In this document: positions 35,392 through 45,100 of the stretch, one piece after another
Position numbering within the stretch: the first letter of the stretch is position 1
Layout of the letters: each line of letters begins with the position of its first letter
Source of the DNA: Erysipelothrix anatis
GTDB lineage: Bacteria; Bacillota_I; Bacilli_A; Erysipelotrichales; Erysipelotrichaceae
Direction of reading: 5' to 3'
NCBI RefSeq assembly: GCF_009828745.1
Contig: NZ_WTSX01000016.1
Span: 1 to 55,581 of the forward strand
Length of the DNA: 55,581 nt
Translations under genes and position numbers: made by a program
Notes under the pieces: model-generated
The model's input: only the letters and a program-made list of their open reading frames with translations
Told to the model about the DNA's origin: nothing
Databases searched by the model: none

Positions 35392-35898
35392 TTATGCAAA
35401 TTCATGGATTGGATCCAATCCAACAATATAAAATGTTGAGATATGTGTAAAACCGAATACTACTGCCTTCCCTTTACCATTAGCCTTAAGGTGCAAATGG
35501 TCTAATTCATCCTCAACATACTTCCCAACATCTTCTGGTAAGGAATCGACAATACTTTTTACAAAACTATTGGATTTTGAAATTTTTGATCCGTTCTTAT
35601 GTGATGCATATCTTTTTTTAGCAACCTCTATATTTTCAAGAGAAGAAAAATCAAATAGAAACTTTTGAAAGTCATCATAAAAGTCATTAGTTGCTTTCTT
35701 ATTATTTTTAAAAGTTTGGAACGCATGCTTGAAGCACTTACTAGATTGGTTTAGAAATCTAATATCAACAGACGGCTTTAAGTTAAGTGCGGATTCATCA
35801 ACATAAACGTCACTTTTATTTAGTGATTTTGGAATTGATTTTGAGACTGGTGTAGATTTTGGAAATTGAACTTTTATCGTTCCTTTTGATTTTGCCAT
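35392..35898 (-). CDS. Putative toxin paired with the Panacea protein
   Basis: A 168-residue basic protein with no family that I recognise. A disordered Ser/Lys/Pro-rich start (1-45) is followed by a helical region (about 55-130) and a compact strand-rich end with 'GKGKAVVFGFTHISTFYIVGLDP'; the last His-containing strand resembles the ends of small RelE-like toxins, though this is only a resemblance. Its gene begins 6 bases after the Panacea (DUF4065) antitoxin-like gene. Panacea antitoxins are known to pair with many unrelated toxins, so neighbourhood makes this the probable toxin. Function is inferred from context only. Confidence 0.6.
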   Translation of the reverse strand: MAKSKGTIKVQFPKSTPVSKSIPKSLNKSDVYVDESALNLKPSVDIRFLNQSSKCFKHAFQTFKNNKKATNDFYDDFQKFLFDFSSLENIEVAKKRYASHKNGSKISKSNSFVKSIVDSLPEDVGKYVEDELDHLHLKANGKGKAVVFGFTHISTFYIVGLDPIHEFA

Positions 35899-35904
35899 TT
35901 CAAT

Positions 35905-36408
35905 TTACTGTTCAAAAAAATTGATATAATAATTTTTCATATCTTCTCTTTTAATTTTGTTTCTACTTCTTTCAAAATCTGTTTTACCAAGTCTAGAATT
36001 TATCCAAGGGACTTCGGAATGTGTCAACGCTTCTAACTCATTGGCAGTGTAATTACCGTATGTATTCCAAACCAACTCCATTATTTCTATTTGGTCTTTT
36101 CCCCATACTTGCTCCATTTCTGCCATTATTGAGTCTTCTGATTCTTTGTTAATCATTATATCTCGCCATCCAAAATCCTTACAAATGTGCCATATATTCA
36201 TATTTACAGGACCATGAACCCATCCCTCAAATTCAAACCCAGGAATGAAATCAACATCATTTAAAGTAACACTCCACGCTTGTAGGTAGTATGCCATTTT
36301 TTGAATTTTTTTGTGACTCATTTGCTCTTTCGAAAGCAGCCAATGAACTACATTTATCTCTCTAGCATTTTTATATTCCAGCGGATCAGAAGTTATCAAC
36401 GATACCAT
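35905..36408 (-). CDS. Panacea-domain (DUF4065, SocA-like) antitoxin
   Basis: A 167-residue cytosolic protein with the Panacea/DUF4065 domain: 'VVHWLLSKEQMSHKKIQKMAYYLQAW' (about 21-46), 'GFEFEGWVHGPVNMNIW' (about 59-75) and 'LEALTHSEVPWINSR' (about 130-144). Family members neutralise diverse toxins in PanAT systems, and SocA is a proteolytic adaptor of this fold. The ATG at 36408 is preceded by TAGGAGG; the frame is open upstream, but that stretch covers the promoter. It is the first gene of a two-gene cassette in a prophage, which suggests a role in lysogen stability or superinfection defence. Confidence 0.85.
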   Translation of the reverse strand: MVSLITSDPLEYKNAREINVVHWLLSKEQMSHKKIQKMAYYLQAWSVTLNDVDFIPGFEFEGWVHGPVNMNIWHICKDFGWRDIMINKESEDSIMAEMEQVWGKDQIEIMELVWNTYGNYTANELEALTHSEVPWINSRLGKTDFERSRNKIKREDMKNYYINFFEQ

Positions 36409-36427
36409 AATGTTTCCTCCTATGTGT

Positions 36428-36456
36428 ATTATACCATATAAGAAGGGACATAATAA
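36428..36456 (-). promoter_or_regulatory. Promoter of the Panacea cassette
   Basis: On the minus strand TATAAT (36428-36433) lies 20 bases before the antitoxin start, with TTATTA 17 bases upstream as a weak -35. The cassette thus has its own promoter after the late-gene terminator at 36566-36595. Confidence 0.6.
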
Positions 36457-36559
36457 AAAGTGATTCACATCACCAAACTCCAATTTATGCCCATAATTTC
36501 CTCTTGTTGGTATTATTACACATTTTGTGTTCTTTATGCAAGAGCGTATATCTATACGA

Positions 36560-36597
36560 ATAAAAAAAGCCACCCTCAATCAAGAGAGTGGCTTTAG
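36560..36597 (-). terminator. Terminator of the phage late operon
   Basis: On the minus strand AAAGCCACTCTC pairs with GAGGGTGGCTTT, then comes a run of seven T's. It sits just 3' of the XhlA-like gene stop codon and ends the late transcript. Confidence 0.9.
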
Positions 36598-36598
36598 T

Positions 36599-36808
36599 TT
36601 ACTTCAATACTATTTTTAATAGTGCGGCTACAACAGCACCAACTACAGCAAGAACTAACCAACGTTGATTATCTTCAAGTTTTGTAGTTCTTCGTTCAAT
36701 ATCTTTAAACCTGCCATTCACACTGTCATCAATCTTACTTTCTAAGTTAACAACACGTTTATCTACTTTATGAATGGCATCCAACAGACTTAGTTCTTTT
36801 TCGTCCAT
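36599..36808 (-). CDS. XhlA-like lysis accessory protein
   Basis: A 69-residue protein with an N-terminal coiled coil (about 10-46, 'VDKRVVNLESKIDDSVN' and 'IERRTTKLEDNQRW') and one C-terminal membrane helix (about 49-67). This is the architecture of XhlA of defective phage PBSX and related haemolysin-type proteins, which assist the holin in lysis. It follows the endolysin gene by 8 bases and is the last gene of the late operon. A holin-like role is inferred from family and place. Confidence 0.8.
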   Translation of the reverse strand: MDEKELSLLDAIHKVDKRVVNLESKIDDSVNGRFKDIERRTTKLEDNQRWLVLAVVGAVVAALLKIVLK

Positions 36809-36816
36809 TAAATCAC

Positions 36817-37587
36817 CTACACAAAATTTCCAAAAGGATTTCCTTTTTGAATTGGGACATAGCGCTTAGCGCCATCTTTAGTATAAAAGAGCCATGTGTG
36901 ATTATCTGCAAAGGTCATACCTTCAAATAGTACAGTTTCTCCTGCTTTATATGTTGTAAGGCGAGTACCTGTTGTCCAGTTTGGCTCGCTCAGGACATGA
37001 GCATCCTGAGCGAATGTAAAGTTTCCATCTTTACCATTGCTTGTATCAAATAAAATCATTGGCGATTTCTCCTTTTGAATTATGTTACTTTGATAATCGA
37101 ATGTATCAAAGTCGTGCCATGTATTATCATATTTATATAAATTCGTTGATTTTCCATCTTGAATTCCAATATGAAGATGATCTCCGTAACCAACTCCGTT
37201 TACCGAGCCTGTATTACCTACTGTAGCGATTTTTTGTTGCGCTTTGACATGTTGACCTTTAGATACGATAAAGCTATCTAAATGAGCGTACAGCGTGGTT
37301 TTATCAATAGCTGGATGATATATCATAACAATATTTCCGAAGACATCATCCCAACCACAATAGATGACTTCTCCATAATCATAAGATGCTACTGTTTCTC
37401 CTTTATTCGCACCGTAATCAACTCCACTATGTGGCCTATAAGGATAGCTTTCATCGCTATTCCAAAACCCACCAGTTATATTACGTCGTTTCCAGTGCCA
37501 GTCAGGAACTTCAGGATAAGGGTTATCCGGTAAAACATAACCTGCATTACCACTTGTTCTTAATGTTCCGTTATCGCTCCATGACAT
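36817..37587 (-). CDS. Phage endolysin, M23 metallopeptidase with SH3-like domain
   Basis: A 256-residue cell-wall hydrolase. The M23 (lysostaphin-type) zinc site is complete: H53-x-x-x-D57 and H137-x-H139, with H102 in 'LYAHLD'. The peptidase domain spans about 40-150; the C terminus (about 185-256, 'HVLSEPNWTTGTRLTTYKAGETVLFEG') is an SH3b-type wall-binding domain. It should cut the peptide bridges of peptidoglycan during lysis. No signal peptide is seen, so export relies on the holin. Its start shares one base with the stop of the holin gene. Confidence 0.88.
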   Translation of the reverse strand: MSWSDNGTLRTSGNAGYVLPDNPYPEVPDWHWKRRNITGGFWNSDESYPYRPHSGVDYGANKGETVASYDYGEVIYCGWDDVFGNIVMIYHPAIDKTTLYAHLDSFIVSKGQHVKAQQKIATVGNTGSVNGVGYGDHLHIGIQDGKSTNLYKYDNTWHDFDTFDYQSNIIQKEKSPMILFDTSNGKDGNFTFAQDAHVLSEPNWTTGTRLTTYKAGETVLFEGMTFADNHTWLFYTKDGAKRYVPIQKGNPFGNFV

Positions 37588-37997
37588 TATTTGTCCTCCC
37601 GGTACTCATAAGTGCCGCTTTCCGTTTTAATTACTTTATTTTCATCAATAGTTGTTGGTTGTTTAAAGATTAATAGAAATAGTGAAAAGATATCCTTCAC
37701 GTATACGGCAACTGCACCCGTGATTATCACAGTAACGGCTTGTACGAGTGTTAAACTCGTTCCATTAACAATGACACTCAAATCATTACTTAGAGCTGCC
37801 ATGACGGACAGAACTGCGATTGCCGTGTAAATTAGTAATCCTTTGTATAATCCACGTTTCAGATAGTTCCAGTTCAATTTATTAGATTGTTGTGCATGTC
37901 CTGCACCGAGTAAATTCTTCGCTATGATTGCTAGCGGTAATAATACTAAAGCGACCCATAATGGATCGCTTTTAATGAATAATATGATTTCGTTCAT
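37587..37997 (-). CDS. Probable holin
   Basis: A 136-residue membrane protein with three hydrophobic helices (about 12-30, 50-70 and 80-110) and a charged C-terminal tail (KVIKTESGTYEYREDK). This form and the place directly before the endolysin gene are those of phage holins, which open the membrane at the set time of lysis. The family (phi-LC3 type or another) could not be fixed. Its stop overlaps the endolysin start, so the two are translated together. Confidence 0.75.
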   Translation of the reverse strand: MNEIILFIKSDPLWVALVLLPLAIIAKNLLGAGHAQQSNKLNWNYLKRGLYKGLLIYTAIAVLSVMAALSNDLSVIVNGTSLTLVQAVTVIITGAVAVYVKDIFSLFLLIFKQPTTIDENKVIKTESGTYEYREDK

Positions 37998-38007
37998 AGT
38001 TGCTCCT

Positions 38008-38445
38008 TTAAATTGTATAACTAATATTTAATTGAAATGCTCCCCCTTGTGCTGAAGTTGGGATATTCTCTGCTACTATTTCTCGTGTTCCTTGATTAAT
38101 AATGAATTGTTGTGCTCCGTAACCACTTGATGACGTTAAAGCAACACCAATGACACGTAGTGCACGTTCTGGCACAGTATCATCTGGAATAGTGCCCACA
38201 ACTTTATTTCCTGTACCTGTTGTAAATGTCCCTGCTATTTCAACAAACACAATGTTCCCTATTCTCGAAACCTTATTTCGTACTAAGTCTGTTACTCCGC
38301 TTCCTTTTGTTATTGAATCAGTTATTTTTGTCAAGGATTTAACGATTTCTTTAGCGAAATTTGCATCATAGAGATCACTGTTTGGATCATAGTCTGTGAA
38401 TGTGTATTCTGTAATTGGTGTGCCATTTGGTTTAGGTGATTTCAT
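38008..38445 (-). CDS. Tail-tip or baseplate-type phage protein
   Basis: A 145-residue protein that I do not recognise in detail. The last 100 residues show repeated beta-strand patterns ('VFVEIAGTFTTGTGNKVVGTIP' in shorter pieces, 'ALRVIGVAL', 'FQLNISYTI'), typical of small receptor-binding or tail-fibre-tip proteins. Its gene lies 3 bases after the tail-spike gene and before the holin gene, which is where such tail-tip genes are usually found. Function is inferred from position. Confidence 0.6.
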   Translation of the reverse strand: MKSPKPNGTPITEYTFTDYDPNSDLYDANFAKEIVKSLTKITDSITKGSGVTDLVRNKVSRIGNIVFVEIAGTFTTGTGNKVVGTIPDDTVPERALRVIGVALTSSSGYGAQQFIINQGTREIVAENIPTSAQGGAFQLNISYTI

Positions 38446-38448
38446 TTT

Positions 38449-41406
38449 CTATATCACTCCCTTTTCTTTTAGTATCGGCATCAATGCATCAAAGTCATTT
38501 CTTAACTGTTGATGTTCTTTCTTTTGTTCTTCAAGTTGTTTACGCAATTCTTCGATTTCTCGTTTACGAGCTCTTGTTTCCACTTCAGCCATTATGATGT
38601 CTACTTCTGCATATAGCAGGGATAGATAACTTTCTCCACGCGCAAGCAATTTAAATCTGCTTAGCCATTGATTAGCTTCACTATATCCCCATACTTTTAG
38701 AATGTATTTGTATAAGCAACGTTCTACATCTTGTGCGATATAACCGAAACTATATTTATCATCATGTTTAGTAACAAAAGACTTACGCTGAAGATTTTCA
38801 AATTCATCAAGCAACAAGTCATCAATCTGAGATACGTTGTATTTGTATCGCTTATCAGATGATACATTTGGTTGGTTTTGAAGGTAAATAAATCCTAATC
38901 TTTTATCGCTGCTTCCGATAGCGTAACCTGATTGTCTAATATTTATGTTATCTATCCCCATCGATCTTGTTCCCGTACTAGCAAATTGCACAAGAAAGTT
39001 TTCATCTCTGATTCTCATCATAAATGAAACTTCGCTGTTTGGATCACCAATATTAAGTCGATTAGCATCTATATGTAATGAAGGTGTGCCCTCAATGATT
39101 GACCCTTTAAATTTCGCACTTCCGATTTTGATTTCCTTATTTTCGCTGTCGAAAGCAATTTCTCCTCCCTCGGATTGGATTGACCCAAGCATTTTGACTT
39201 CTTCTTTTCCTTCGACCGTTACTACCTTGAATACATCTCTCTGCCTTTTTGAATCCATTACCCTAAACATATCACCATAGGTTGTGATTCCTTCTTTAGC
39301 ATTGATTTCAACCCCTGCATTGTGGATATCATGACTTAATCCATCAACTCCGCGTTCAACTTCTTCAATATCGATTTTGAGTTTGTTGTCTAAGACTTGT
39401 ACAATCGTTTCAGCATACACCCTTACTTCTTCAGAGCTTTCCTTCCAAATCGAAGGTGTTCCTCGATTAAACATTATTTCAGTTAATACGAGAGACATGT
39501 TGTCATGTGTTTCAATTTCAAATCTTGCATACATTGTTTCACTTGTTGGTTTAAAGGATACATCTTCATATTCATTGGCATCGTCAAATACAACGCTCGT
39601 TTTCTTCAATTGAAGCATGCCGGCATTAAACTCAATAATTGACACACTAAAACTTTGCATACCCAATTGTCTTTTTAGTCTCAATGAATAAATTTCGTTT
39701 GGAACTATATACGCAACCGGAGATAATGCTTTACCTTCAGTGAAGAATTTTAGAGCAGATTTAGATAGTGAATGAACTTTCTCCACGATGAATGTAGGAG
39801 TAATTCTACTCATTGGTACGTGAGGTGGCGCGAATGGTGGGTACAATCCTGGTTGAGAAAACTCCCAGCCGTTGTACCCGAGTTCTCCATTAGCTCCAAC
39901 AATCAAGTTTTGACCATTATCTAGCGTACCTATATCTTTTACCAATGCAGTTATCGCTTCATTGGACCATAAGTCTAGACTCGCTCCAAAGTCGCTAGAA
40001 ACTTTGTTTACTGTTATAGAATTAGCAATAATTTCTTGACCCGCAATACCATCTCCGGTTAATACCGTTCTCCAGTCCCAATCACCATTTGATAGTTTCG
40101 AATTGGCAATTCTTAATGACCCACCAATTAATTGAGTGACTTTAGTTGGATTTTCATCTATTGGTTTATCATATGTCATGATCCCTTTACCAAGTTCTGC
40201 ATAAACATAACCACCAGTTTGGTTGATATTATCATTCCATGCATCAAGTAAGTCTTTAATGTATGACCCTGCTAATTGATTATTTGAATCAAATGCATTT
40301 GAGCGGTCCCATACTCCACTTTTAGATCTAAAATTATTGACGTAGTCAGTTAAAGAGATTGTTTCGGTAACAAATGACTTTACAAAATTTCCAAGGGTAA
40401 CTGTTGAATTGTTTGAGTTCAACAAGTCTTTATTGAGTTGAATGACTCTCCCTTTAATTCTAATTTCGTTACCGAAAAAATCTTTGTCTATGATTGCAAC
40501 AACATCTCCGATTGATACATTCTCATGTGGTTCGTCCAATAACACTACACTGCACTCATAAGACACTCGAGGTTCTTTAACTATTTGAAGTTTTTTCTTT
40601 GTTGCTATGTAAAGTTCTTCTGTATCTTCGATATCGTCAAATTCAACGATACCAAAACGATGTCGACGTATATTTCCGTCTTCAATACCCCATTTGTTTA
40701 ATGCATCTAAGTCGAATACATACTCAGTTCCTTTAGGACTATCAACTTTATTAAGATCTGTGAACATAATTCTTCTTCCGAAGCCACCTGTATCTTCAAT
40801 TTCTTCGCCTCGTCCACGACCAATCAAAGCAGTATAAACTTCATCATCTAAAATTGTTCTTGTGACACTTTCTAAATCTTTGGTGTACGTAAACCTCTTC
40901 CCAACATCACTTCCTACTTTGTTTAAAATATCGACAAACCTGTCTTTAATTTTTCCATTTTCTACAGTAATTCTAAATTGAACTTCACCTTCAATTTTTA
41001 CACATAGATTTTGGATAGCAGTGTAGATTGGCATGTAATAATACGACAAATAATATGGGTTCCCTATTTCCACATGTCCAACTTTCCACCTCGTCTCAGA
41101 CAGAAGTATTTCTAAATGCTTCGAAGGAACTTCGGTAGGTCTTCTATTTCCAACATAACTTGCATAGAGCTCATACGATGAATGCTCTGCATAGACATTT
41201 GATGAGTAACGACCGTCAGTTACTCGTTGAGCAATGAATTCTTCCCAATGACCGCGCTCATTCTTATAAACAATTCGATCATACTTTTCAATTGCATTTT
41301 GACATTCGAACTCAAGTGTATTTAAGCCATTTACTACTTGCGAGTGAATAGCCGATTCTACAATCAGCTTCTCTTTTAGATTATCGTCTTTATCGAGCAG
41401 CCACAT
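38449..41406 (-). CDS. Tail spike / Tal protein with S74 self-cleaving chaperone
   Basis: A 985-residue tail-tip protein. The N-terminal third ('VNGLNTLEFECQNAI', 'HSSYELYASYVG') is the Tal/gp44-like hub domain that follows Dit in siphoviruses. Beta-rich segments lie between about 530 and 840. The C-terminal 135 residues form an intramolecular chaperone of peptidase family S74: the nucleophile S850 lies in 'SSDKRYKYN' with K855, and 'FGYIAQDVE' and a final coiled coil are present. S74 domains fold the trimeric fibre and then cut themselves off. Start 41406 (ATG with GAGGTG) is preferred over a GTG at 41418. Confidence 0.85.
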   Translation of the reverse strand: MWLLDKDDNLKEKLIVESAIHSQVVNGLNTLEFECQNAIEKYDRIVYKNERGHWEEFIAQRVTDGRYSSNVYAEHSSYELYASYVGNRRPTEVPSKHLEILLSETRWKVGHVEIGNPYYLSYYYMPIYTAIQNLCVKIEGEVQFRITVENGKIKDRFVDILNKVGSDVGKRFTYTKDLESVTRTILDDEVYTALIGRGRGEEIEDTGGFGRRIMFTDLNKVDSPKGTEYVFDLDALNKWGIEDGNIRRHRFGIVEFDDIEDTEELYIATKKKLQIVKEPRVSYECSVVLLDEPHENVSIGDVVAIIDKDFFGNEIRIKGRVIQLNKDLLNSNNSTVTLGNFVKSFVTETISLTDYVNNFRSKSGVWDRSNAFDSNNQLAGSYIKDLLDAWNDNINQTGGYVYAELGKGIMTYDKPIDENPTKVTQLIGGSLRIANSKLSNGDWDWRTVLTGDGIAGQEIIANSITVNKVSSDFGASLDLWSNEAITALVKDIGTLDNGQNLIVGANGELGYNGWEFSQPGLYPPFAPPHVPMSRITPTFIVEKVHSLSKSALKFFTEGKALSPVAYIVPNEIYSLRLKRQLGMQSFSVSIIEFNAGMLQLKKTSVVFDDANEYEDVSFKPTSETMYARFEIETHDNMSLVLTEIMFNRGTPSIWKESSEEVRVYAETIVQVLDNKLKIDIEEVERGVDGLSHDIHNAGVEINAKEGITTYGDMFRVMDSKRQRDVFKVVTVEGKEEVKMLGSIQSEGGEIAFDSENKEIKIGSAKFKGSIIEGTPSLHIDANRLNIGDPNSEVSFMMRIRDENFLVQFASTGTRSMGIDNINIRQSGYAIGSSDKRLGFIYLQNQPNVSSDKRYKYNVSQIDDLLLDEFENLQRKSFVTKHDDKYSFGYIAQDVERCLYKYILKVWGYSEANQWLSRFKLLARGESYLSLLYAEVDIIMAEVETRARKREIEELRKQLEEQKKEHQQLRNDFDALMPILKEKGVI

Positions 41407-41408
41407 AA

Positions 41409-42149
41409 TCAGATCCACCTCTCTGTAAACGTTATTTCGCCAGTTGCTCCAGCTACCGAAATAGAGCTTTCTCCCGAAGGAATAGAAAAAAAGTCACTCT
41501 CTAAACTAATCTTGTTCATGACCAAATTATCATTGATAGTGACTTTCTGATTTTTAAAATCTACAATCATTGTTGCACCTTCGACTATTGGCCCGTTCAC
41601 TTTGATGAATTGACCATCATTTAAAGTGATTGTTACTGAATTTGATGCTTGGGTTGTTAAAGTAGCAATACCTTGTGTTGATGCACTTCCAGCATTAACT
41701 ACAGTTGTAGTACCTTCTAATGGAAACGTTATATGCTTCCCATAATTAAATGGGTCAAAACATTCGAATACGACTTCACAAACCCCTGTATAAACAGTCT
41801 TTTCGACATCTGTAATTTGAGATACAATCGCATAGTTATAAAGTTCGCTATCACGTAGTACCAATTTTTGCGGTTTAAGCGAATAAAGAAGTTTTCCGAG
41901 TTCGATCACTCTGCTTTGAACATCTTCATATGAGTCTTCGATAAATCGTAGTGATACATTTATATATCGAGACTCAATTTTGTTTCTTTGAAAATAACGA
42001 CCATCCCTCTCGCCAATGCTAATGCCTTGATTTATGACAGAAGGGATAACCTGTCTTAGTATTTTTTCAACAACAACTACATCTGATAAATCATGTTCAC
42101 CAAACATAAAAGTATTACTTCTCTTTATATTTCTTCTTGAGAAAGTCAT
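41409..42149 (-). CDS. Distal tail protein (Dit)
   Basis: A 246-residue phage protein of the siphovirus Dit family that forms the hexameric ring linking tail tube and tail tip. N-terminal 'NTFMFGEHDLSDVVVVEKILRQVIPSV' and 'LRFIEDSYEDVQSRVIELGKLLY' are typical, and the C-terminal part (about 150-246) is a galectin-like beta sandwich. It sits between the tape measure and the Tal gene, as in most phages of this type, with a 1-base gap to the former. Confidence 0.87.
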   Translation of the reverse strand: MTFSRRNIKRSNTFMFGEHDLSDVVVVEKILRQVIPSVINQGISIGERDGRYFQRNKIESRYINVSLRFIEDSYEDVQSRVIELGKLLYSLKPQKLVLRDSELYNYAIVSQITDVEKTVYTGVCEVVFECFDPFNYGKHITFPLEGTTTVVNAGSASTQGIATLTTQASNSVTITLNDGQFIKVNGPIVEGATMIVDFKNQKVTINDNLVMNKISLESDFFSIPSGESSISVAGATGEITFTERWI

Positions 42150-42150
42150 A

Positions 42151-45100
42151 TTATCCCCTCCTTTGTCTATTCATTTCATTACTCAACTCTCGCGCAATTT
42201 TTTTAATGTCGGCATCTTCTCGCACTACATATGTTCCTGCAAGTGTGACGTTTTGAGTGAATTGAGATTGATCAATGTTATTGACATACGAACCAATTTC
42301 ACTTAATTTCCCCTTCATCGAATCAAGGAATCCTTGAGACTTAAGTTGTTGGTTTTCATCAGCAGTTAAAACGCGTTCACCCTTGTGCAATCTGGCAACG
42401 AAGTTATGATGTGGAACAAAGTCTAGGCCATCGTTATACCCTGGATAGTAATTACCACCACTTCGGTAGTTTCTTTCGGTATATTCATTTCGATATTCAG
42501 TGACTATTACTGCTCGTTTGTCTTCATATCTTTGACTGTTCCAGAACCTCTCGAATTTATGACCTGAGTTAAGAATGTTTCCGGTGTTAATGTCGATTTC
42601 CTTATATAATTCACCGTATGCGCCTTGAAGTTTATCTAATCCTTCAGTCCGTGTCTTAGAGGATGCCGATACTGTAGCTTCATATTGCCTATTGGCATCT
42701 GCTATTACTTGATCGGCAAGGGTAGAATATTCTCCACCTAATTCCGATTTCATAAGTTCGGCTTGTTTTACAACTTCATCACGTTGTGCTCCGGCTTTTG
42801 AAACAGATTCATCATATAAAGTATTGAATTGTTTAACTGACTCACCAACCATTTCCGCAGTAACTCTTTGACTTGATCCAGACAACCTATTTAAAATCAC
42901 GCTTTGTTCAGCCTCTGAGTCGGCCATAGATTGCACTGCTTGAGTTTTCATCTGCTCATACAAAGAATCAATGGATTGCTGTTGATCAGCTGTAGCCGCT
43001 GTTCCTTGTTCTTTAATTTGAGCAAAAATAATGTTCAATTCTTCTTTGAGTCCATTAACATCATTGATTCTATTTTGACTACCTTCAGTTACTAATCTCA
43101 GAATTTCCGCTTCCTGCTCCGCAGTTGTTACTGTGGTATTATTAAACATTTCATGATATGCAGTTAAGCTATCTTCTTTTTGACGATTAATATTTGTAAT
43201 CACTGAGTCAGTTAGCCCTTGATTCTTTTCCATTAAGGAAGCAATATTAGTATCCGTGATTTCGGTTAATCCGAGATACATGTTCATAGACTCCTGTTGA
43301 ACCGCTTGAGACATGTCTAAATAATTTTGCAACCTACTTTGTGTATCTTCAGATATTTTTACGGTTTCCGTCTGAATTGCTTGTGTCATCATGCCGTAGT
43401 CATTGGATACATTTTGTGCAGCAACTTGAACATGGTCTGCAAATAAGTCAACCGAAGGAATTGCTTCCTCTTGCATTGTCTTATACACTAAATAACCACC
43501 TGCGGCAACTGCACCTACAGTAGCAACAAATGGTGCTGCAGCAACGACTGCACCGCCTAATCCTGCAGCAAGTCCACTAAGACCACCAACAGAAGCCAAC
43601 AGTCCTCCAGATGCTACAGTTGAGGCGCTTCCCACTCCAACCATTGATGCAGTTGCACTTGCAGCTGGAGAAGTAAGTAGACCTAATGCTCGTCTAGCTT
43701 TTCCTGCAGCTCCTAAAAGACCGCCAAGACCGCTTGATAATTTACCAATTGTTCCTATGAGTGGTGCACTTGCAGCAGTGATTGCCAATGCTTTAACAAT
43801 GAATTCTTGCATACCTGGTGAAAGATCATCAAATTTGTCAACCAAATTACCGAGCCATTCCAAGAATGTATTCAAATGAGGAAGTATTTTTTCGCCCAGT
43901 GAAATTGCTAAATCATTGAAGCGATTCTTAGTAACTTGTAGTTTAGATTCAGTCGTTCCATATCTTTGATTTGCTTCATTAGTTAACGCGATGTTTTCAC
44001 CCCAAGCAGCACTACTCATATCCACAGCAGAAGCTAAAATGTCTGTAGCATTGGCAGAACGAAGAACTGCATCCCTAAGACGAACTTCAGTAATTCCCAT
44101 GTCATCTAAAACTGCTAAGGCACTTGCTCCATTTCTTTCAGTATCGTTAAGACCGTTAATGAATAATTGAAGCGCTCCAACTGCATCTTCACTAAATTTT
44201 TTCGCAAATTCGTCTACAGATAGACCTGCGATTTTAGCAAAATCTTCTAGAACTGCTTCCGCACCGGCAGCTTCCGCATGCATTTGTCTGAGTTCCTTAG
44301 TTGTCATGCTCATTTTTGAAGCCATTTCTTTTAATGGTTTTCCGCCATTGTTCACAGCTTTATTAACATCTGCAATACTGTAACCCACTCTTTTTGCTGC
44401 AGTCTCTAGTGGCCCGAAAGCATTGAGCCCTATTTCTGATGCTAACTGCATTTCAATCATGAGTTTACTCATAGCGGTTCCACCCGCTTGCGCTTCAATG
44501 CCTACAGAACTTAAAGATGTCGCAAGTGCTAAAATGTCTGCTTGAGACATTCCAACTTGTGTACCTGCAGCCCCTAAGTTCATAGCCATTGCTGCAATTT
44601 CTGCTTCAGTCGTTGCAAAGTTATTTCCAAGCGCAACTATTGTTGATCCTAGTTTGTCGAAATCACCTTGACTCATCTTCGTTACGTTAGCAAATCTTGC
44701 GAGTGTAGTAGCCGCAGTTTCCGCGGACAAGTTAGTTGAGTTACCCATGTCAATCATTACACGGGTAAAGTCTAGAACATTTTCTGTTTCTATCCCAAGT
44801 TGTCCAGCAGCTTCAGCAACTGCACTAATCTCGGTGGTGGAAGAAGGAATTTCTTTTGCCATATCTCGAATTCCTTGCTTAAGGTTAGCCATTTGTTCAG
44901 ATGTACCATCAACAGTTTTTTCTACACCTGCAAAAGCACTTTCAAAGTCGATTGCTGATTTAGCTGCTAGCCCTAATGCAGCACCCGCAGCTAAAGAAGC
45001 AGGTGCAAGTTTTCTTGATACATCTGATGCTTTATTCCCAAAGTCTTTGAGACCTTCAGATGCGACACCAAGCTTAGAAGAGTGATGTGCGTATTCGACG

